From: Alphaproteobacteria bacterium
GTDB lineage: Bacteria > Pseudomonadota > Alphaproteobacteria > Micropepsales > Micropepsaceae
Reading direction: 5' to 3'
NCBI GenBank assembly: GCA_019247845.1
Contig: JAFBAL010000046.1
Location: forward strand, 1-64,000
DNA length: 64,000 bases
The position numbers and the translations under genes are program-made. A model generated the notes under the pieces. That model saw only the letters and a program-made list of their open reading frames with translations, was not told where the DNA came from and made no database searches. Position 1 is the stretch's first letter. Each line of letters opens with the position of its first letter. This document shows positions 17,650 to 27,958 of this stretch, one piece after another.

Positions 17650-19704
17650 ATGTATCAGGCGATAGTCTTCCTTCCCATCATCGCGTCGGCCATCGCGGGC
17701 CTGTTCGGCCGGCTTCTGGGCCCGCGGCCGTCCGAGCTGATCACCACCGGCGCGTTGTTCGTCTCCGCGGCGCTGTCGGTCATGGCTTTCGTCGACGTCT
17801 GCCTCGGCGGCCATTCGTACATCATCCAGGTCGCGCCCTGGATCCATTCCGGCAGCTTCGCCGCCGACTGGACGATCCGCGTCGACAGTCTCACCGCCGT
17901 CATGCTGGTGGTGGTGACGGGCGTCTCGTCGCTCGTGCATCTCTACTCCATCGGCTACATGGCCGAGGACGACTGCCGGCCGCGGTTCTTCTCGTATCTC
18001 TCGCTCTTCACCTTCGCGATGCTGATGCTGGTGACGGCGAACAACTTCCTGCAGATGTTCTTCGGCTGGGAAGGCGTGGGCCTGGCCTCCTATCTTCTCA
18101 TCGGCTTCTGGTTCAAGAAGCCCGAGGCCAACGCCGCGGCGATGAAGGCCTTCATCGTCAACCGCGTCGGCGATTTCGGCTTCGCGCTGGGCATCTTCGG
18201 GGTCTGGTACATCTTCGGCACGCTGGACTTCGACGCGGTGTTCAAAGCCGCGCCGGGGCAGGTGGGTCACACCTTCGTCTTCGCCGGCCACAGCGTCGAT
18301 GTGATGACGACGCTGTGCCTGCTGCTCTTCGTGGGGGCGATGGGCAAGTCGGCCCAGCTCGGCCTGCACACCTGGTTGCCGGACGCAATGGAGGGCCCGA
18401 CCCCGGTCTCGGCCCTGATCCATGCCGCCACCATGGTGACGGCGGGCGTGTTCCTGGTCTGCCGCTGCTCGCCGATGTACGAGCTCAGCGCCACGGCGCG
18501 GGAGTTCGTCACCTTCATCGGCGCCACCACCGCCTTCTTCGCGGCCTCTGTCGGCCTGTTCCAGAACGACATCAAGCGCGTCATCGCCTACTCAACCTGC
18601 TCGCAGCTCGGCTACATGTTCGTGGCGGCGGGCGTGTCGGCCTATGGCGGCGCGATGTTCCACCTGTTCACCCACGCCTTCTTCAAGGCGCTGCTGTTCC
18701 TGAGCGCGGGCTCGGTCATCCACGCGATGCATCACGAGCAGGACATGCGCCGCATGGGCGGGCTCTACAAGCAGATCCCCTTCACCTGGGCGATGATGCT
18801 GATCGGCAACCTGGCGCTGACCGGCGTCGGCCTGCCGGTCGTCGGCATCGGCCTGGCGGGCTTCTATTCCAAGGACGCGATCATCAACGCGGCCTATGGC
18901 GGGATGGGCGGTATGGCGTCTTACGCCTTCCTGCTCACCCTGATCGCGGCGATGATGACTTCGTTCTATTCCTGGCGTCAGTTCCTGATGACCTTCCACG
19001 GCCGCTATCGCGGCCAGGACGAGGCGCACGACATGGCGCATTCCGACGCGCATACCCATGACGAGCCGCTGGAGCACGACGACGGGCACGGCGCGCAGGC
19101 GCACGACGCCCATGCCCACGACGACCATGGCCACCACGCGCCGAAGCTGGAAGAGGTGCACGAGGCGCCGCTGACCATGCTGGTGCCGCTCGCCGTGCTG
19201 GCGGTGGGTGCGGTCTTCGCCGGCATGGCCTTCGCGCACAACTTCATCGGGCCGGACGCGCAGGGCTTTTGGCACAACACGCTGGGCGCGGTCTGGGAAG
19301 AGAAGGAAGTGCCGCTCTGGGTCGAGCTCGCGCCCTTCGTGCTGACCATCGCGGGCTTCGCGATCGCTTGGTTTTACTACATCCGCCACCCGGAGCTGCC
19401 GGCGCAGATGGCGGCGAAGAAGGGCATGCTCTACACCTTCCTGTACCGCAAATGGTATTTCGACGAGCTCTATGACCTGATCTTCGTGCGGCCCGCGCTA
19501 TGGTTCGGCCGCAAGTTGTGGAAGATCGGCGACGGCTTCCTGATCGACGGGCTGGGTCCCGACGGCATCTCGGCCCGCGTGCTCGACGTGACGCGCGGCA
19601 CGGTCAAGATGCAGTCCGGCTATGTCTACCACTACGCGTTCGCGATGCTGATCGGGGTCCTGGCGCTCGCCACCTGGTTCATCGCCACGGGAGGCACGCC
19701 GTGA
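17650..19704 (+). CDS. nuoL: NADH-quinone oxidoreductase subunit L
   Basis: 684-aa antiporter-like proton-pumping subunit at the distal end of the membrane arm, with about 14-16 helices. The discontinuous-helix signatures are present: [18 protein letters not shown] (with the key Glu), [32 protein letters not shown], and [21 protein letters not shown]. Residues about 460-497 form a loop very rich in His and Asp ([14 protein letters not shown] and onward), not found in E. coli NuoL. The C-terminal amphipathic lateral helix region and last helix are intact. The stop region overlaps nuoM. Confidence 0.98.
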   Translation: MYQAIVFLPIIASAIAGLFGRLLGPRPSELITTGALFVSAALSVMAFVDVCLGGHSYIIQVAPWIHSGSFAADWTIRVDSLTAVMLVVVTGVSSLVHLYSIGYMAEDDCRPRFFSYLSLFTFAMLMLVTANNFLQMFFGWEGVGLASYLLIGFWFKKPEANAAAMKAFIVNRVGDFGFALGIFGVWYIFGTLDFDAVFKAAPGQVGHTFVFAGHSVDVMTTLCLLLFVGAMGKSAQLGLHTWLPDAMEGPTPVSALIHAATMVTAGVFLVCRCSPMYELSATAREFVTFIGATTAFFAASVGLFQNDIKRVIAYSTCSQLGYMFVAAGVSAYGGAMFHLFTHAFFKALLFLSAGSVIHAMHHEQDMRRMGGLYKQIPFTWAMMLIGNLALTGVGLPVVGIGLAGFYSKDAIINAAYGGMGGMASYAFLLTLIAAMMTSFYSWRQFLMTFHGRYRGQDEAHDMAHSDAHTHDEPLEHDDGHGAQAHDAHAHDDHGHHAPKLEEVHEAPLTMLVPLAVLAVGAVFAGMAFAHNFIGPDAQGFWHNTLGAVWEEKEVPLWVELAPFVLTIAGFAIAWFYYIRHPELPAQMAAKKGMLYTFLYRKWYFDELYDLIFVRPALWFGRKLWKIGDGFLIDGLGPDGISARVLDVTRGTVKMQSGYVYHYAFAMLIGVLALATWFIATGGTP

Positions 19705-21242
19705 GCCACCTCCTTTCCATCATCACCTTCCTGCCGCTGGTCGGCGCCGTCGCGATCCTTCTTCTGGGGCGGCTGGGCAACCAGAGCACCATCGCCGGCA
19801 ACGCGCGCTGGATCGCGCTGATCTTCACGATAGCGGACTTCCTGCTGACGGTCGTGCTGTGGGCCAAGTTCGATGGCTCGACCTCCAGCTTCCAGTTCGT
19901 CGAATACCTGAACTGGCGCGTCGCGAGCGGCATCTCGTATCACATGGGCGTCGACGGCATCTCGATGCTGTTCGTCGTGTTGACCGGCCTGCTCATGCCC
20001 TTCTGCATCCTGGCGAGCTGGAAATCGATCGAGAGCCGCGTCGCCGAATACATGGTCGCGTTCCTCGCGCTCGAGGCGCTGATGATGGGCGTGTTCACCG
20101 CGCTCGACCTGTTCCTCTTCTACCTGTTCTTCGAGGGCGGGCTGATCCCGATGTTCCTGATCATCGGCATCTGGGGCGGCAAGCGGCGCGTCTATGCCAG
20201 CTACAAGTTCTTCCTCTATACCTTGCTGGGTTCGGTGCTGATGCTGCTCGCGATCCTGGCGATGTACCTTCAGACCGGCACCACCGACATCGAGACCATC
20301 ATCAACACCGCGCATTTCTCGCCGCAGATGCAGATATGGCTGTGGCTCGCCTTCTTCGCGAGCTTTGCGGTCAAGATGCCGATGTGGCCGGTGCATACCT
20401 GGCTGCCCGACGCCCATGTCGAGGCGCCGACCGCGGGCTCGGTCATCCTGGCCGGCATCCTGCTCAAGATGGGCGGCTACGGCTTCCTGCGCTTCTCGCT
20501 GCCGATGTTCGCGTCGGCTTCCGAATATTTCGGGCCGATGGTCTTCGTCCTCTCGGTGGTCGCGATCATCTACACCTCGCTGGTCGCCTTGGCGCAGGAG
20601 GACATGAAGAAGCTCATCGCCTATTCGTCGGTCGCCCATATGGGCTTCGTGACCATGGGCATCTTCACCATCACCCATCAGGGCATCGAGGGCGGCATCT
20701 TCCAGATGCTTTCCCACGGCATCGTCTCGGGCGCGCTGTTCCTCTGCGTCGGCGTCGTCTACGACCGCATGCATACGCGCGAGATCGCGGCCTATGGCGG
20801 CCTCGTCAACCGCATGCCGATGTATGCCGCCTGCTTCATGGTGTTCACGCTGGCCAATGTCGGCCTGCCGGGCACCGGCGGCTTCGTGGGCGAGTTCCTG
20901 ACCATGCTGGGCGCCTTCATCCACAACACCTGGATCGCGATCTTCGCCGCCACCGGCGTGATCCTGTCGGCGGCCTATGCGCTCTATCTCTACCGCCGGA
21001 TCGTCTTCGGCGAGCTGGTGAAGCCCGCGCTGCAAACGATCCAGGACCTGTCGATGCGCGAGGTGGCGCTGCTCGCCCCGCTCGTCGTCATCACCATCCT
21101 CATGGGCGTCTATCCCAAGCCCATCTTCGACGTGACCTCGGCCTCGGTCGCCAATCTCGTGCAGCAGCACAAGACCGCCGTGGCCTATGACCACGCCCCG
21201 CCCAAAGTCGCCACGCAGACCGCACCGGGAGGCGCGCGATGA
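19701..21242 (+). CDS. nuoM: NADH-quinone oxidoreductase subunit M
   Basis: 513-aa antiporter-like proton-pumping subunit. Motifs: [18 protein letters not shown] (key Glu), [43 protein letters not shown] with the pumping Lys, and [18 protein letters not shown]. Hydrophobic segments number about 14. The start is GTG at 19701, with GGGAGG upstream (19689-19694), in a 4-bp overlap with the nuoL stop. The stop overlaps the nuoN start. Confidence 0.98.
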   Translation: MSHLLSIITFLPLVGAVAILLLGRLGNQSTIAGNARWIALIFTIADFLLTVVLWAKFDGSTSSFQFVEYLNWRVASGISYHMGVDGISMLFVVLTGLLMPFCILASWKSIESRVAEYMVAFLALEALMMGVFTALDLFLFYLFFEGGLIPMFLIIGIWGGKRRVYASYKFFLYTLLGSVLMLLAILAMYLQTGTTDIETIINTAHFSPQMQIWLWLAFFASFAVKMPMWPVHTWLPDAHVEAPTAGSVILAGILLKMGGYGFLRFSLPMFASASEYFGPMVFVLSVVAIIYTSLVALAQEDMKKLIAYSSVAHMGFVTMGIFTITHQGIEGGIFQMLSHGIVSGALFLCVGVVYDRMHTREIAAYGGLVNRMPMYAACFMVFTLANVGLPGTGGFVGEFLTMLGAFIHNTWIAIFAATGVILSAAYALYLYRRIVFGELVKPALQTIQDLSMREVALLAPLVVITILMGVYPKPIFDVTSASVANLVQQHKTAVAYDHAPPKVATQTAPGGAR

Positions 21243-22672
21243 ACATCCAGGCCGATCTCTACGTCCTCTCGCCCGAGCTGATCCTGGCCGTCGGCGCCTT
21301 GGTGCTGCTGCTGGTGGGCGCGATGCGCGGCGACAGGAGCACGGGCCTGCTGTGCTGGCTCTCCATCGCGCTGATCGTGGCGTCCGCCTATATGTCGCTG
21401 GTCGTGGGCGACGAGAGCGCCTTCCGCGGCGCCTTCGTGATGGACGGCTTCGCGCGCTTCACCAAGGCGGTGATCCTGTGGTCCTCGGTCGGCTGCGTGC
21501 TGATGGCCGAACACTATTTCCGCGTCGAGAAGAGCACGCGCTTCGAGCTGCCGATCCTGATCCTTCTGGCCACGCTCGGCATGTCGCTGATGGTGTCGGC
21601 GAACAACTTCATCGCGCTTTACATGGGGCTCGAGCTGCAGAGCCTGGCGCTCTACGTGCTCGCCGCCTTCAAGCGCGACAGCGTGCGCTCGTCGGAAGCG
21701 GGCCTGAAATACTTCGTCCTCGGCTCGCTGTCCTCGGGCATGATGCTCTACGGCATCTCGCTGATCTACGGCTTCGCCGGCACGATGGACTTCGTGGGCG
21801 TGGCCCACGCGGTCGCGGTGGGCGGCGTGGGCGTCGGCATCATCTTCGGTATCGTCTTCCTGATCGCCGGTCTCGCCTTCAAGATCTCCGCCGTGCCGTT
21901 CCACATGTGGACGCCCGACGTCTACGAGGGCGCGCCGACGCCGGTCACCGCCTATCTCGCCACCGCGTCCAAGGTCGCGAGCTTCGCGCTGGTGCTGCGC
22001 GCGTTGCTGGTGCCGTTCCCCACCGCGGTGCATGAATGGCAGCAGATCATCATCTTCATCTCGGTGCTGTCGATGGGTCTCGGCGCCTTTGCGGCCATCG
22101 GTCAGACAAACATCAAGCGGCTGATGGCCTACAGCTCCATCGGCCATATGGGCTATGCGCTCTTGGGCCTCGCGGCCGGAACGCAGCTCGGCGTGCGCGG
22201 CATGCTGTTCTACATGGCGTTCTATGCGCTGACGAACCTGGGCGTGTTCGCCTGCGTCCAGGCGATGCGCCGCGACGGGCAGGCGGTCGAGGACATCGCC
22301 GATCTCGCAGGCCTGGCGCGCACCCGGCCGCGCCACGCCTTCGCGCTCGCGACCATGATGCTGTCGCTGTCGGGCCTGCCGCCGCTCGCGGGCATCCTCG
22401 CCAAGTCGTTCGTGTTCCTGGCCGCCATCCAGGCGCATCTCTACCTGCTGGCCGCCTTCGGCGTTCTGACCAGCGTCGTCGGCGCCTATTACTACCTGCG
22501 CATCGTCAAGACGATGTATTTCGACGAGCCGGCTCCCGCCTTCGACACCAACATGGGCTGGGGCCTGACCGCCATCGCCACCATCGGCACGGCGTTCTCG
22601 CTTCTTTTCGTGATCAATGCCGGCGGCCTGCTCGAGGCGGCGAACATCGCGGCGCAGGCGCTTATCAAGTGA
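21239..22672 (+). CDS. nuoN: NADH-quinone oxidoreductase subunit N
   Basis: 477-aa antiporter-like proton-pumping subunit, last of the operon's 14. Signatures are [22 protein letters not shown] (Glu in the fifth helix), [34 protein letters not shown] (Lys in the seventh) and [21 protein letters not shown]. About 14 helices are visible. The ATG at 21239 overlaps the nuoM stop, and its own stop overlaps the birA GTG start, so birA is probably translated from the same mRNA. Confidence 0.98.
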   Translation: MNIQADLYVLSPELILAVGALVLLLVGAMRGDRSTGLLCWLSIALIVASAYMSLVVGDESAFRGAFVMDGFARFTKAVILWSSVGCVLMAEHYFRVEKSTRFELPILILLATLGMSLMVSANNFIALYMGLELQSLALYVLAAFKRDSVRSSEAGLKYFVLGSLSSGMMLYGISLIYGFAGTMDFVGVAHAVAVGGVGVGIIFGIVFLIAGLAFKISAVPFHMWTPDVYEGAPTPVTAYLATASKVASFALVLRALLVPFPTAVHEWQQIIIFISVLSMGLGAFAAIGQTNIKRLMAYSSIGHMGYALLGLAAGTQLGVRGMLFYMAFYALTNLGVFACVQAMRRDGQAVEDIADLAGLARTRPRHAFALATMMLSLSGLPPLAGILAKSFVFLAAIQAHLYLLAAFGVLTSVVGAYYYLRIVKTMYFDEPAPAFDTNMGWGLTAIATIGTAFSLLFVINAGGLLEAANIAAQALIK

Positions 22673-23400
22673 GCTGGCCAGCCGGGTACGGCTTGAAGGA
22701 ATTCGCCGAGATCGACTCCACCAACGAAGAGGCGCGCCGCATGGCCGCCTCGGGCGAAGCGGGCCCGGTTTGGATTCTGGCCGAACGACAGACCGCCGGG
22801 CGCGGCCGCCGCGGACGCGCCTGGGTCGCCCCGCCGGGCAACCTGTCGGCGACCTTGCTGCTGTCGCCGGGCAAGCCTGCGGCCGAGATCGCGCAGCTCT
22901 CCTTCGTTGCGGCGCTGGCGGCCTCCGACATGATCGCGAGCCTGGGCGCCGAGCCCAAGGTCAAATGGCCCAACGACGTGCTGGTCGACGGCCAGAAGAT
23001 CTCAGGCATCCTGCTCGAATCCTCGAGCCAGGGGGGCGCCGATCCCGCCTGGCTCGCGATCGGCATCGGCGCCAATCTGCGCGCCTATCCCCCCGATACC
23101 GAGTTCCCGGCGACCTCGCTTCTGAACCTGGGCATGCCGGCGCCCAAGCCGCGCGAGGCGCTGGCCCGCCTCGCTGCCGCCTTCGCGAAATGGTATGACG
23201 TGTGGCATGCGGAGGGTTTCGCGCCGATCCGCGACGCGTGGCTCGCGCGCGCGGCGGGGCTGGGCTCCCGCATCCGGGCGCGGCTCACGAACGGGGAGAC
23301 CATCGGCGTGTTCGAAGGCATCGACGCGAACGGCGCGCTCCTGCTGCGCGAGGGCCAGGACCGGCTCCGCACCATCGCGGCGGGCGAGGTGTTCTTTTGA
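22669..23400 (+). CDS. birA: Biotin--[acetyl-CoA-carboxylase] ligase
   Basis: 243-aa enzyme that activates biotin with ATP and attaches it to the biotin carrier of carboxylases. Motifs: FAEIDSTNEEARRMA, the biotinyl-AMP loop [36 protein letters not shown], and a C-terminal SH3-like part (FEGIDANGALLLR). There is no N-terminal winged helix, so unlike E. coli BirA it cannot be the biotin-operon repressor by itself. The start is GTG 22669, overlapping the nuoN stop by 4 bp; birA after nuoN is common in alphaproteobacteria. Confidence 0.95.
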   Translation: MSWPAGYGLKEFAEIDSTNEEARRMAASGEAGPVWILAERQTAGRGRRGRAWVAPPGNLSATLLLSPGKPAAEIAQLSFVAALAASDMIASLGAEPKVKWPNDVLVDGQKISGILLESSSQGGADPAWLAIGIGANLRAYPPDTEFPATSLLNLGMPAPKPREALARLAAAFAKWYDVWHAEGFAPIRDAWLARAAGLGSRIRARLTNGETIGVFEGIDANGALLLREGQDRLRTIAAGEVFF

Positions 23401-23437
23401 TGTGCGACGCGATCGGCGCTGACAAGGTGTCCCTCTG

Positions 23438-24208
23438 ATGCTCCTCGCCATCGACGCCGGCAACACCAATATCGTCTTCGCCGTGTGCGAGAACGGCGAG
23501 GCCAGGGCCGAGTGGCGCGCGGTGACCGAGACCACGCGCACCGCCGACGAATATGCGGTGATGCTGAACCAGCTGCTGCAGCTCCAGGGCTACAAGTTCA
23601 CCGATTTCGATTCCGCGATCATCGCCACCGTCGTCCCCGCGGCGCTGTTCGACCTGCGCCAGTTCTGCCGCCGCTACCTCGGCTGCGAGCCCATCGTCGT
23701 CGGCGACCCGAACGTCGATCTGGGGATCAACATCCTGACCGACCGGCCGGGCGCGGTGGGCGCCGACCGCATCGTCAACGCCATCGCGGCGCATGAGCGC
23801 TATCCCGGTCCGTTGATCGTCGTCGATTTCGGCACCGCGACCACCTTCGACGTGGTGGGCGAGACCGGCGACTACGAGGGCGGCGTCATCGCGCCGGGCG
23901 CCAACGTCTCGGCGGAGTCGCTGCACCAGGCCGCGGCCATGCTTCCGCGCGTCGCCGTGGCGCGGACCCAGAACATCATCGGCAAGGACACGGTGCCTGC
24001 GATGCAGTCGGGCCTGTTCTGGGGCTATGTCGGTCTGCTCGAAGGTCTGGTCTCGCGCATCAAGGAAGAGTACGGCAAGCCCATGACCGTGATCGGCACG
24101 GGCGGCCTCGCCAACCTCTTCTACAAGCAGACCACGGTGATCGACCATCTCGATCCCGACCTGACGATCCGCGGTCTCATCCAGATCCACGCCCGCAACG
24201 GCAAGTGA
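23438..24208 (+). CDS. coaX: Type III pantothenate kinase
   Basis: 256-aa kinase of the first step of coenzyme A synthesis (pantothenate to 4'-phosphopantothenate). The ASKHA-fold motifs are clear: MLLAIDAGNTNIVFAV (phosphate 1), GADRIVNAIAAH, IVVDFGTATTFDVV (phosphate 2) and VIGTGGLANLF (adenosine). CoaX proteins use a monovalent cation and resist pantothenate feedback. It starts 37 bp after birA and its stop overlaps the rnj start. Confidence 0.97.
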   Translation: MLLAIDAGNTNIVFAVCENGEARAEWRAVTETTRTADEYAVMLNQLLQLQGYKFTDFDSAIIATVVPAALFDLRQFCRRYLGCEPIVVGDPNVDLGINILTDRPGAVGADRIVNAIAAHERYPGPLIVVDFGTATTFDVVGETGDYEGGVIAPGANVSAESLHQAAAMLPRVAVARTQNIIGKDTVPAMQSGLFWGYVGLLEGLVSRIKEEYGKPMTVIGTGGLANLFYKQTTVIDHLDPDLTIRGLIQIHARNGK

Positions 24209-25854
24209 TGGCGAAGCGCGACGACGAGCTGGTGCTCCTGCCGCTGGGCGGCGCGGGCGAGATCGGCATGAACTTCAACGCCTACGGCTTCGGTCCGCCC
24301 GGCCGGCGCCAGTGGATCGTGGTCGATTGCGGCGTGCTGTTCGGCCGCGAGACGACGTCGCCGGGCGTCGACGTCATCATGCCCGACATCCGCTATCTCG
24401 CCGAGCGGCGCCAGGACGTGCTCGCCATCGTGCTCACCCACGCACATGAGGATCACATCGGTGCGGTAGGCCATCTGTGGCCGGTGCTGCGCTGTCCGCT
24501 CTATGCGACGCCGTTCACCGCAAGGCTGATCGAGGGCAAGCTTGAGGAGGCGGGGCTGTCCGACCGCGTGCGCGTCAAGCGCGTAAAGCTGGGCGGGCAT
24601 ATCGACATCGGCCCCTTCGCCATCGATTTCGTCTCGATCACCCATTCGATCCCCGAGCCCAATGCGCTTGCGATCAGAACGCCGCTAGGCACCGTGGTGC
24701 ATACCGGCGACTGGAAGATCGATCCCGATCCTCTGCTGGGCGAGACCACCGACCAGAACGCGCTGATGAAACTCGGCGACGAGGGCGTGTTGGCGACGGT
24801 CTGCGATTCCACCAACGCGCTCACCCAGGGCCATTCGGGCTCCGAGGCGCGGGTACGCCAGGCGCTGTCGGCGCTGATCGGCTCGCTCAACGGGCGCATC
24901 GCGGTGACGGCGTTTGCGTCGAACGTTGCGCGTCTCGACTCGGTCGCCAAGGCGGCGCGCGAGCACGGCCGCGAGATCGCGCTGGTCGGCCGCGCCATGC
25001 ACAAGATGGTCGAGGCGGCGCGCGAGACGGGTTATCTCAGCGACTTCCCGAAGACCATCGACGAGCATGAGGCCGCCCAGCTTCCGCCGCGCCGCGTGCT
25101 CTATCTGATGACCGGCAGCCAGGGCGAGCCGCGCGCCGCGCTGCCGCGCATCGCCGCCGGCGAGCACCCTTCCGTGTCTCTGGGCAAGGGCGACGCGGTG
25201 ATCTTCTCCTCGCGCATCATCCCGGGCAACGAGCTCGCGATCTTCGAGCTGCACAACAAGCTGGCGGGCCTCGGCGTCGAGGTGCTGACCGAGCAGGACC
25301 ATTTCGTGCACGTCAGCGGCCATCCCTGTCGCGACGAGCTGGCCGAGATGTACCGCTGGACGCGGCCGCGCATCGCCGTGCCCGTGCATGGCGAGCTGCG
25401 CCATATGAGCGAGCATGCGCGTCTCGCCAAGGCGCTTCAGGTGCCCGAGGCCGTGGTGATCGAGAACGGACACATGCTGCGGCTGGCGCCGGGCACGGCG
25501 ATGATCGTCGACGAGGTGCCGTCGGGCCGCGTGCATCTCGACGGCAAGGTCTTGATCGACGAGGGCGCGAACCTCGCCCGCGGCAGACGCGCGCTGGGCT
25601 TTGCCGGCTTCATCGCGATCACCCTGGTGCTCGACGGCAAGGGCCGCGTCGCGACCGATCCGGCGATCATCATGGAGGGCATGCCCGAGCCGGTGCACGC
25701 GGCGGTGCGCGACGCGGTCGCGGAGACGCTCAAGCGCCACAAGAAGGGCGACGAGGAAGCGCTGAAGGAAAACGTCCGCCGCGCCGCGCGCCGCGCCGCG
25801 TCCGATGCATGGGGCAAGAAGCCGGTGACGCGCGTCGAAGCGGTTTGGGTTTGA
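24208..25854 (+). CDS. rnj: Ribonuclease J
   Basis: 548-aa metallo-beta-lactamase/beta-CASP ribonuclease with 5'-3' exo- and endonuclease activity in RNA maturation and decay. Zn ligands: LTHAHEDHIGAVGHL (HxHxDH), SITHSIPEPNA, HTGDWKIDPDP, and the C-terminal HVSGHPCRDE. The beta-CASP part contains LMTGSQGEPRAALPRIA. The N-terminus PLGGAGEIGMNFNAYGFG is diagnostic. ATG 24208 overlaps the coaX stop; the GTG one codon before is less likely. Alphaproteobacteria use RNase J alongside RNase E. Confidence 0.96.
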   Translation: MAKRDDELVLLPLGGAGEIGMNFNAYGFGPPGRRQWIVVDCGVLFGRETTSPGVDVIMPDIRYLAERRQDVLAIVLTHAHEDHIGAVGHLWPVLRCPLYATPFTARLIEGKLEEAGLSDRVRVKRVKLGGHIDIGPFAIDFVSITHSIPEPNALAIRTPLGTVVHTGDWKIDPDPLLGETTDQNALMKLGDEGVLATVCDSTNALTQGHSGSEARVRQALSALIGSLNGRIAVTAFASNVARLDSVAKAAREHGREIALVGRAMHKMVEAARETGYLSDFPKTIDEHEAAQLPPRRVLYLMTGSQGEPRAALPRIAAGEHPSVSLGKGDAVIFSSRIIPGNELAIFELHNKLAGLGVEVLTEQDHFVHVSGHPCRDELAEMYRWTRPRIAVPVHGELRHMSEHARLAKALQVPEAVVIENGHMLRLAPGTAMIVDEVPSGRVHLDGKVLIDEGANLARGRRALGFAGFIAITLVLDGKGRVATDPAIIMEGMPEPVHAAVRDAVAETLKRHKKGDEEALKENVRRAARRAASDAWGKKPVTRVEAVWV

Positions 25855-25867
25855 AGGGAGATATCTC

Positions 25868-27088
25868 ATGGCAGACTTGGCGGCGCCGCCGCTGAAGATC
25901 GAGCTGGTCAACACGTCCGGCCTTCCCGACGACAAGGTGTTCTTCGGCTTCGTCGGCGGCGCGGGCAGCGAGCTCGAGGCCGTGAACCTGGGCGACAACA
26001 AGCCGATCCCCTTCAGCACCTGTGAAAGCCCGAGCTGGTACGCCTTCGGCGCGCTGAAATCCGGCGTCGGGGTGACGCGGTTCATCGGCGGGCGCATCTA
26101 TGTCTGCTACGACGCGCCATGGACGTTCGTCCGGCCCAACTACGAGCCCAGCCCAGTCAATCCGAACGATCCGAATTATCTCAAGCGCTACGACAAGATG
26201 GAGCTGACCTATCAGGGCAGCCAATACGACGTCGCCGACACGACCTCGATCGACTATTTCAGCATTCCGATGGAGCTGTACGTGTCCAAGGCCGGGGCGC
26301 CGGTCGGCTCCGTCACGGCGTCGCCGACGGACAGGGTGGTCGCGGCGCTTGGCGCCATCACCTCGCCGGCTCGCGGCGCGGTGATCGAAGATCGCAGCGG
26401 CAAGCTGGTGCGGGTCATCGGCCCTGGCGTCTATCCCCCGTCGCCCGGACTGCCGGCTTCGCCTTACGACGACTTCCAGTCCTACTTGCGCTACCTGCAG
26501 GCCGATTATGCCCCGTCGCGCGGCGGCACGATCGCCGCGATCAAGGGCCGCTTCGGCGGCGTCGGCGAGAACCCCACGACGCCGGAGACCAAGCCGCAGG
26601 ACTACGACTTCCGCGCCATCATCGACGAGGCGCTGAACGTCACGCTCAAGGGCGCGACGACGCTTCTGGGCGAGCACACGCTGGTGCTGACCAAGGCCAA
26701 CCTGATCGGGCCCAGCGGCATCTATGGCGCCAATCCGGACTTCACCATCGACGGGAAATCGACCTATCCGCTGAACGACGTCTATGGCTGGATGATCGGC
26801 GATCTGTTGTCGGGGCTCAACATCGGCGCCGTCGGCAGCACCGTGACGCCCGCCGGTGCAGGCACGCCCGTCGGCGAGATGGACAGCCAGCGGTGGTTCA
26901 AGCTGAAGGACTATTTCGCCGCGCTGCAGCCGGGCAGGGCGGGCAACTACAACCAATGGGCCGCGACCATGGCGCCGCTCTCCCAGGCCTACAACTTCGC
27001 CTATTCCGACCGCTTCGCCCATGTGGTGGCGACGCTCAATCCGGCGGTCGTCGACACGCTGCGGATTGTGGTGATGGGCGACAAATAG
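25868..27088 (+). CDS. GH64-type beta-1,3-glucanase homologue
   Basis: 406-aa protein that resembles glycoside hydrolase family 64 (laminaripentaose-producing beta-1,3-glucanases, a beta-barrel plus thaumatin-like fold). Supporting blocks are YDKMELTYQGSQYDVADTTSIDYFSIPMEL, ALNVTLKGATTLLGEHT, and near the end YNQWAATMAPLSQAYNFAYSDRFAHV. I cannot point to the catalytic Glu/Asp with certainty. There is no signal peptide (it begins MADLAAPPLKIEL), which is odd for a secreted glucanase. It lies 13 bp after rnj with a good GGGAG site, between two core genes, so it is an insertion in the backbone. Confidence 0.75.
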   Translation: MADLAAPPLKIELVNTSGLPDDKVFFGFVGGAGSELEAVNLGDNKPIPFSTCESPSWYAFGALKSGVGVTRFIGGRIYVCYDAPWTFVRPNYEPSPVNPNDPNYLKRYDKMELTYQGSQYDVADTTSIDYFSIPMELYVSKAGAPVGSVTASPTDRVVAALGAITSPARGAVIEDRSGKLVRVIGPGVYPPSPGLPASPYDDFQSYLRYLQADYAPSRGGTIAAIKGRFGGVGENPTTPETKPQDYDFRAIIDEALNVTLKGATTLLGEHTLVLTKANLIGPSGIYGANPDFTIDGKSTYPLNDVYGWMIGDLLSGLNIGAVGSTVTPAGAGTPVGEMDSQRWFKLKDYFAALQPGRAGNYNQWAATMAPLSQAYNFAYSDRFAHVVATLNPAVVDTLRIVVMGDK

Positions 27089-27153
27089 CGGCTTGCCGCG
27101 CGATGCGGCGCCCGCCATTGTCGTAGCCGGATGCGAGAGCCTCGAGAGGACAC

Positions 27154-27558
27154 ATGATCGGCCGCCTGAACCACGTCGCCATCGCCACCAGCGACATTAA
27201 GAAGGCGGCGCGGATCTACCGCGACACCTTGGGCGCGAAGGTGTCGGACGAGGTGCCGCAGCCCGACCACGGCGTCGTCACCGTCTTCGTCGATCTGGGC
27301 AACACCAAGATCGAGCTGCTCGAGCCGCTCGGCGAGAACTCGCCGATCGCGAACTTCCTGAAGAAGAACCCGTCCGGCGGCGTGCATCACGTCTGCTACG
27401 AAGTCGAGGACATCATCGCCGCGCGCGACCAGATGCGCGCCGCCGGCGCGACCATCACCGGCACGGGTGAACCGCGCATCGGCGCGCACGGCAAGCCGGT
27501 GATCTTCCTGCATCCGAAGGATTTCGTCGGCACGCTGGTGGAGCTCGAGCAGGCGTGA
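27154..27558 (+). CDS. mce: Methylmalonyl-CoA epimerase
   Basis: 134-aa VOC-fold enzyme that interconverts (S)- and (R)-methylmalonyl-CoA in propionate and branched-chain degradation. Metal ligands match the family: His in LNHVAIATSDIKKAA, His/Val in PDHGVVTVFVDLGNTKIELLEP with the Glu, His in GGVHHVCYEVEDI, and Glu in FVGTLVELEQA. RNase J - mce - DUF1467 - proS is a familiar alphaproteobacterial order. Start ATG 27154 has GAGAGGA 7-13 nt upstream. Confidence 0.95.
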   Translation: MIGRLNHVAIATSDIKKAARIYRDTLGAKVSDEVPQPDHGVVTVFVDLGNTKIELLEPLGENSPIANFLKKNPSGGVHHVCYEVEDIIAARDQMRAAGATITGTGEPRIGAHGKPVIFLHPKDFVGTLVELEQA

Positions 27559-27612
27559 CGGCCGGCGGCAGGGGCAACGAAGCATGACGATCGGCGGCAA
27601 GGACCGCGCGGC

Positions 27613-27867
27613 GTGACGCCCGTCTTCCACGAAAGCCGGTCGCTGCTCGGCGCCGTGCATTTCACGGTGCTGCTCAGCGCGTTTGCGATCTTCTGGTTCC
27701 TGGCGTTCTTCTGCCTCCTGCCCATCGGCCTCGGCGAGGTCGATCCCGAGACGGGCGCGCCGGTGAGCCCGCGATTGCTGCTCAAGGCCGGCGTCGCTTC
27801 GGGCGTCGCCGTGGCGCTGTTCGCGCTGTTCTATGTCCTGATCCTGCTGGGCTGGGTCGATCTCTAG
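27613..27867 (+). CDS. DUF1467-like small membrane protein
   Basis: 84-aa protein with two transmembrane helices: LGAVHFTVLLSAFAIFWFLAFFCLLPIGL and LLLKAGVASGVAVALFALFYVLILLGW. The connecting loop GEVDPETGAPVSPR resembles the loop of DUF1467 proteins, which in alphaproteobacteria lie between mce and proS, as here. The start is GTG 27613. Function unknown. Confidence 0.8.
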   Translation: MTPVFHESRSLLGAVHFTVLLSAFAIFWFLAFFCLLPIGLGEVDPETGAPVSPRLLLKAGVASGVAVALFALFYVLILLGWVDL

Positions 27868-27908
27868 AGGTCATGAAGCGGATCGCAGTCGACTGGCGAA
27901 GGGCGGGA

Positions 27909-27937
27909 TTGACAAGCGCGCCGGCAAGTGAGTGAAT
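27909..27937 (+). promoter_or_regulatory. Promoter of the TetR-family gene
   Basis: A perfect TTGACA (27909-27914), 17 bp, then GTGAAT (27932-27937), a weak -10 buried in the operator palindrome. Repressor binding there would block RNA polymerase, which implies autoregulation. Confidence 0.5.
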
Positions 27938-27946
27938 GTTCACTCA
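27929..27946. promoter_or_regulatory. TetR-type operator 1
   Basis: TGAGTGAATGTTCACTCA, an 18-bp near-perfect palindrome (only the two central bases fail to pair), 13 bp before the regulator's ATG. Its 16-bp core GAGTGAATGTTCACTC occurs again, unchanged, at 28578-28593. Size and symmetry fit TetR-family operators. Confidence 0.75.
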
Positions 27947-27958
27947 ATCGGGGACCGG

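Noticed and set aside
19021..19140. Repeat-like GAC/CAC-rich stretch as a possible CRISPR or tandem repeat
   Set aside because: It is the His/Asp-rich loop of NuoL; units are not regular and there are no spacers. I saw no CRISPR array in the window.
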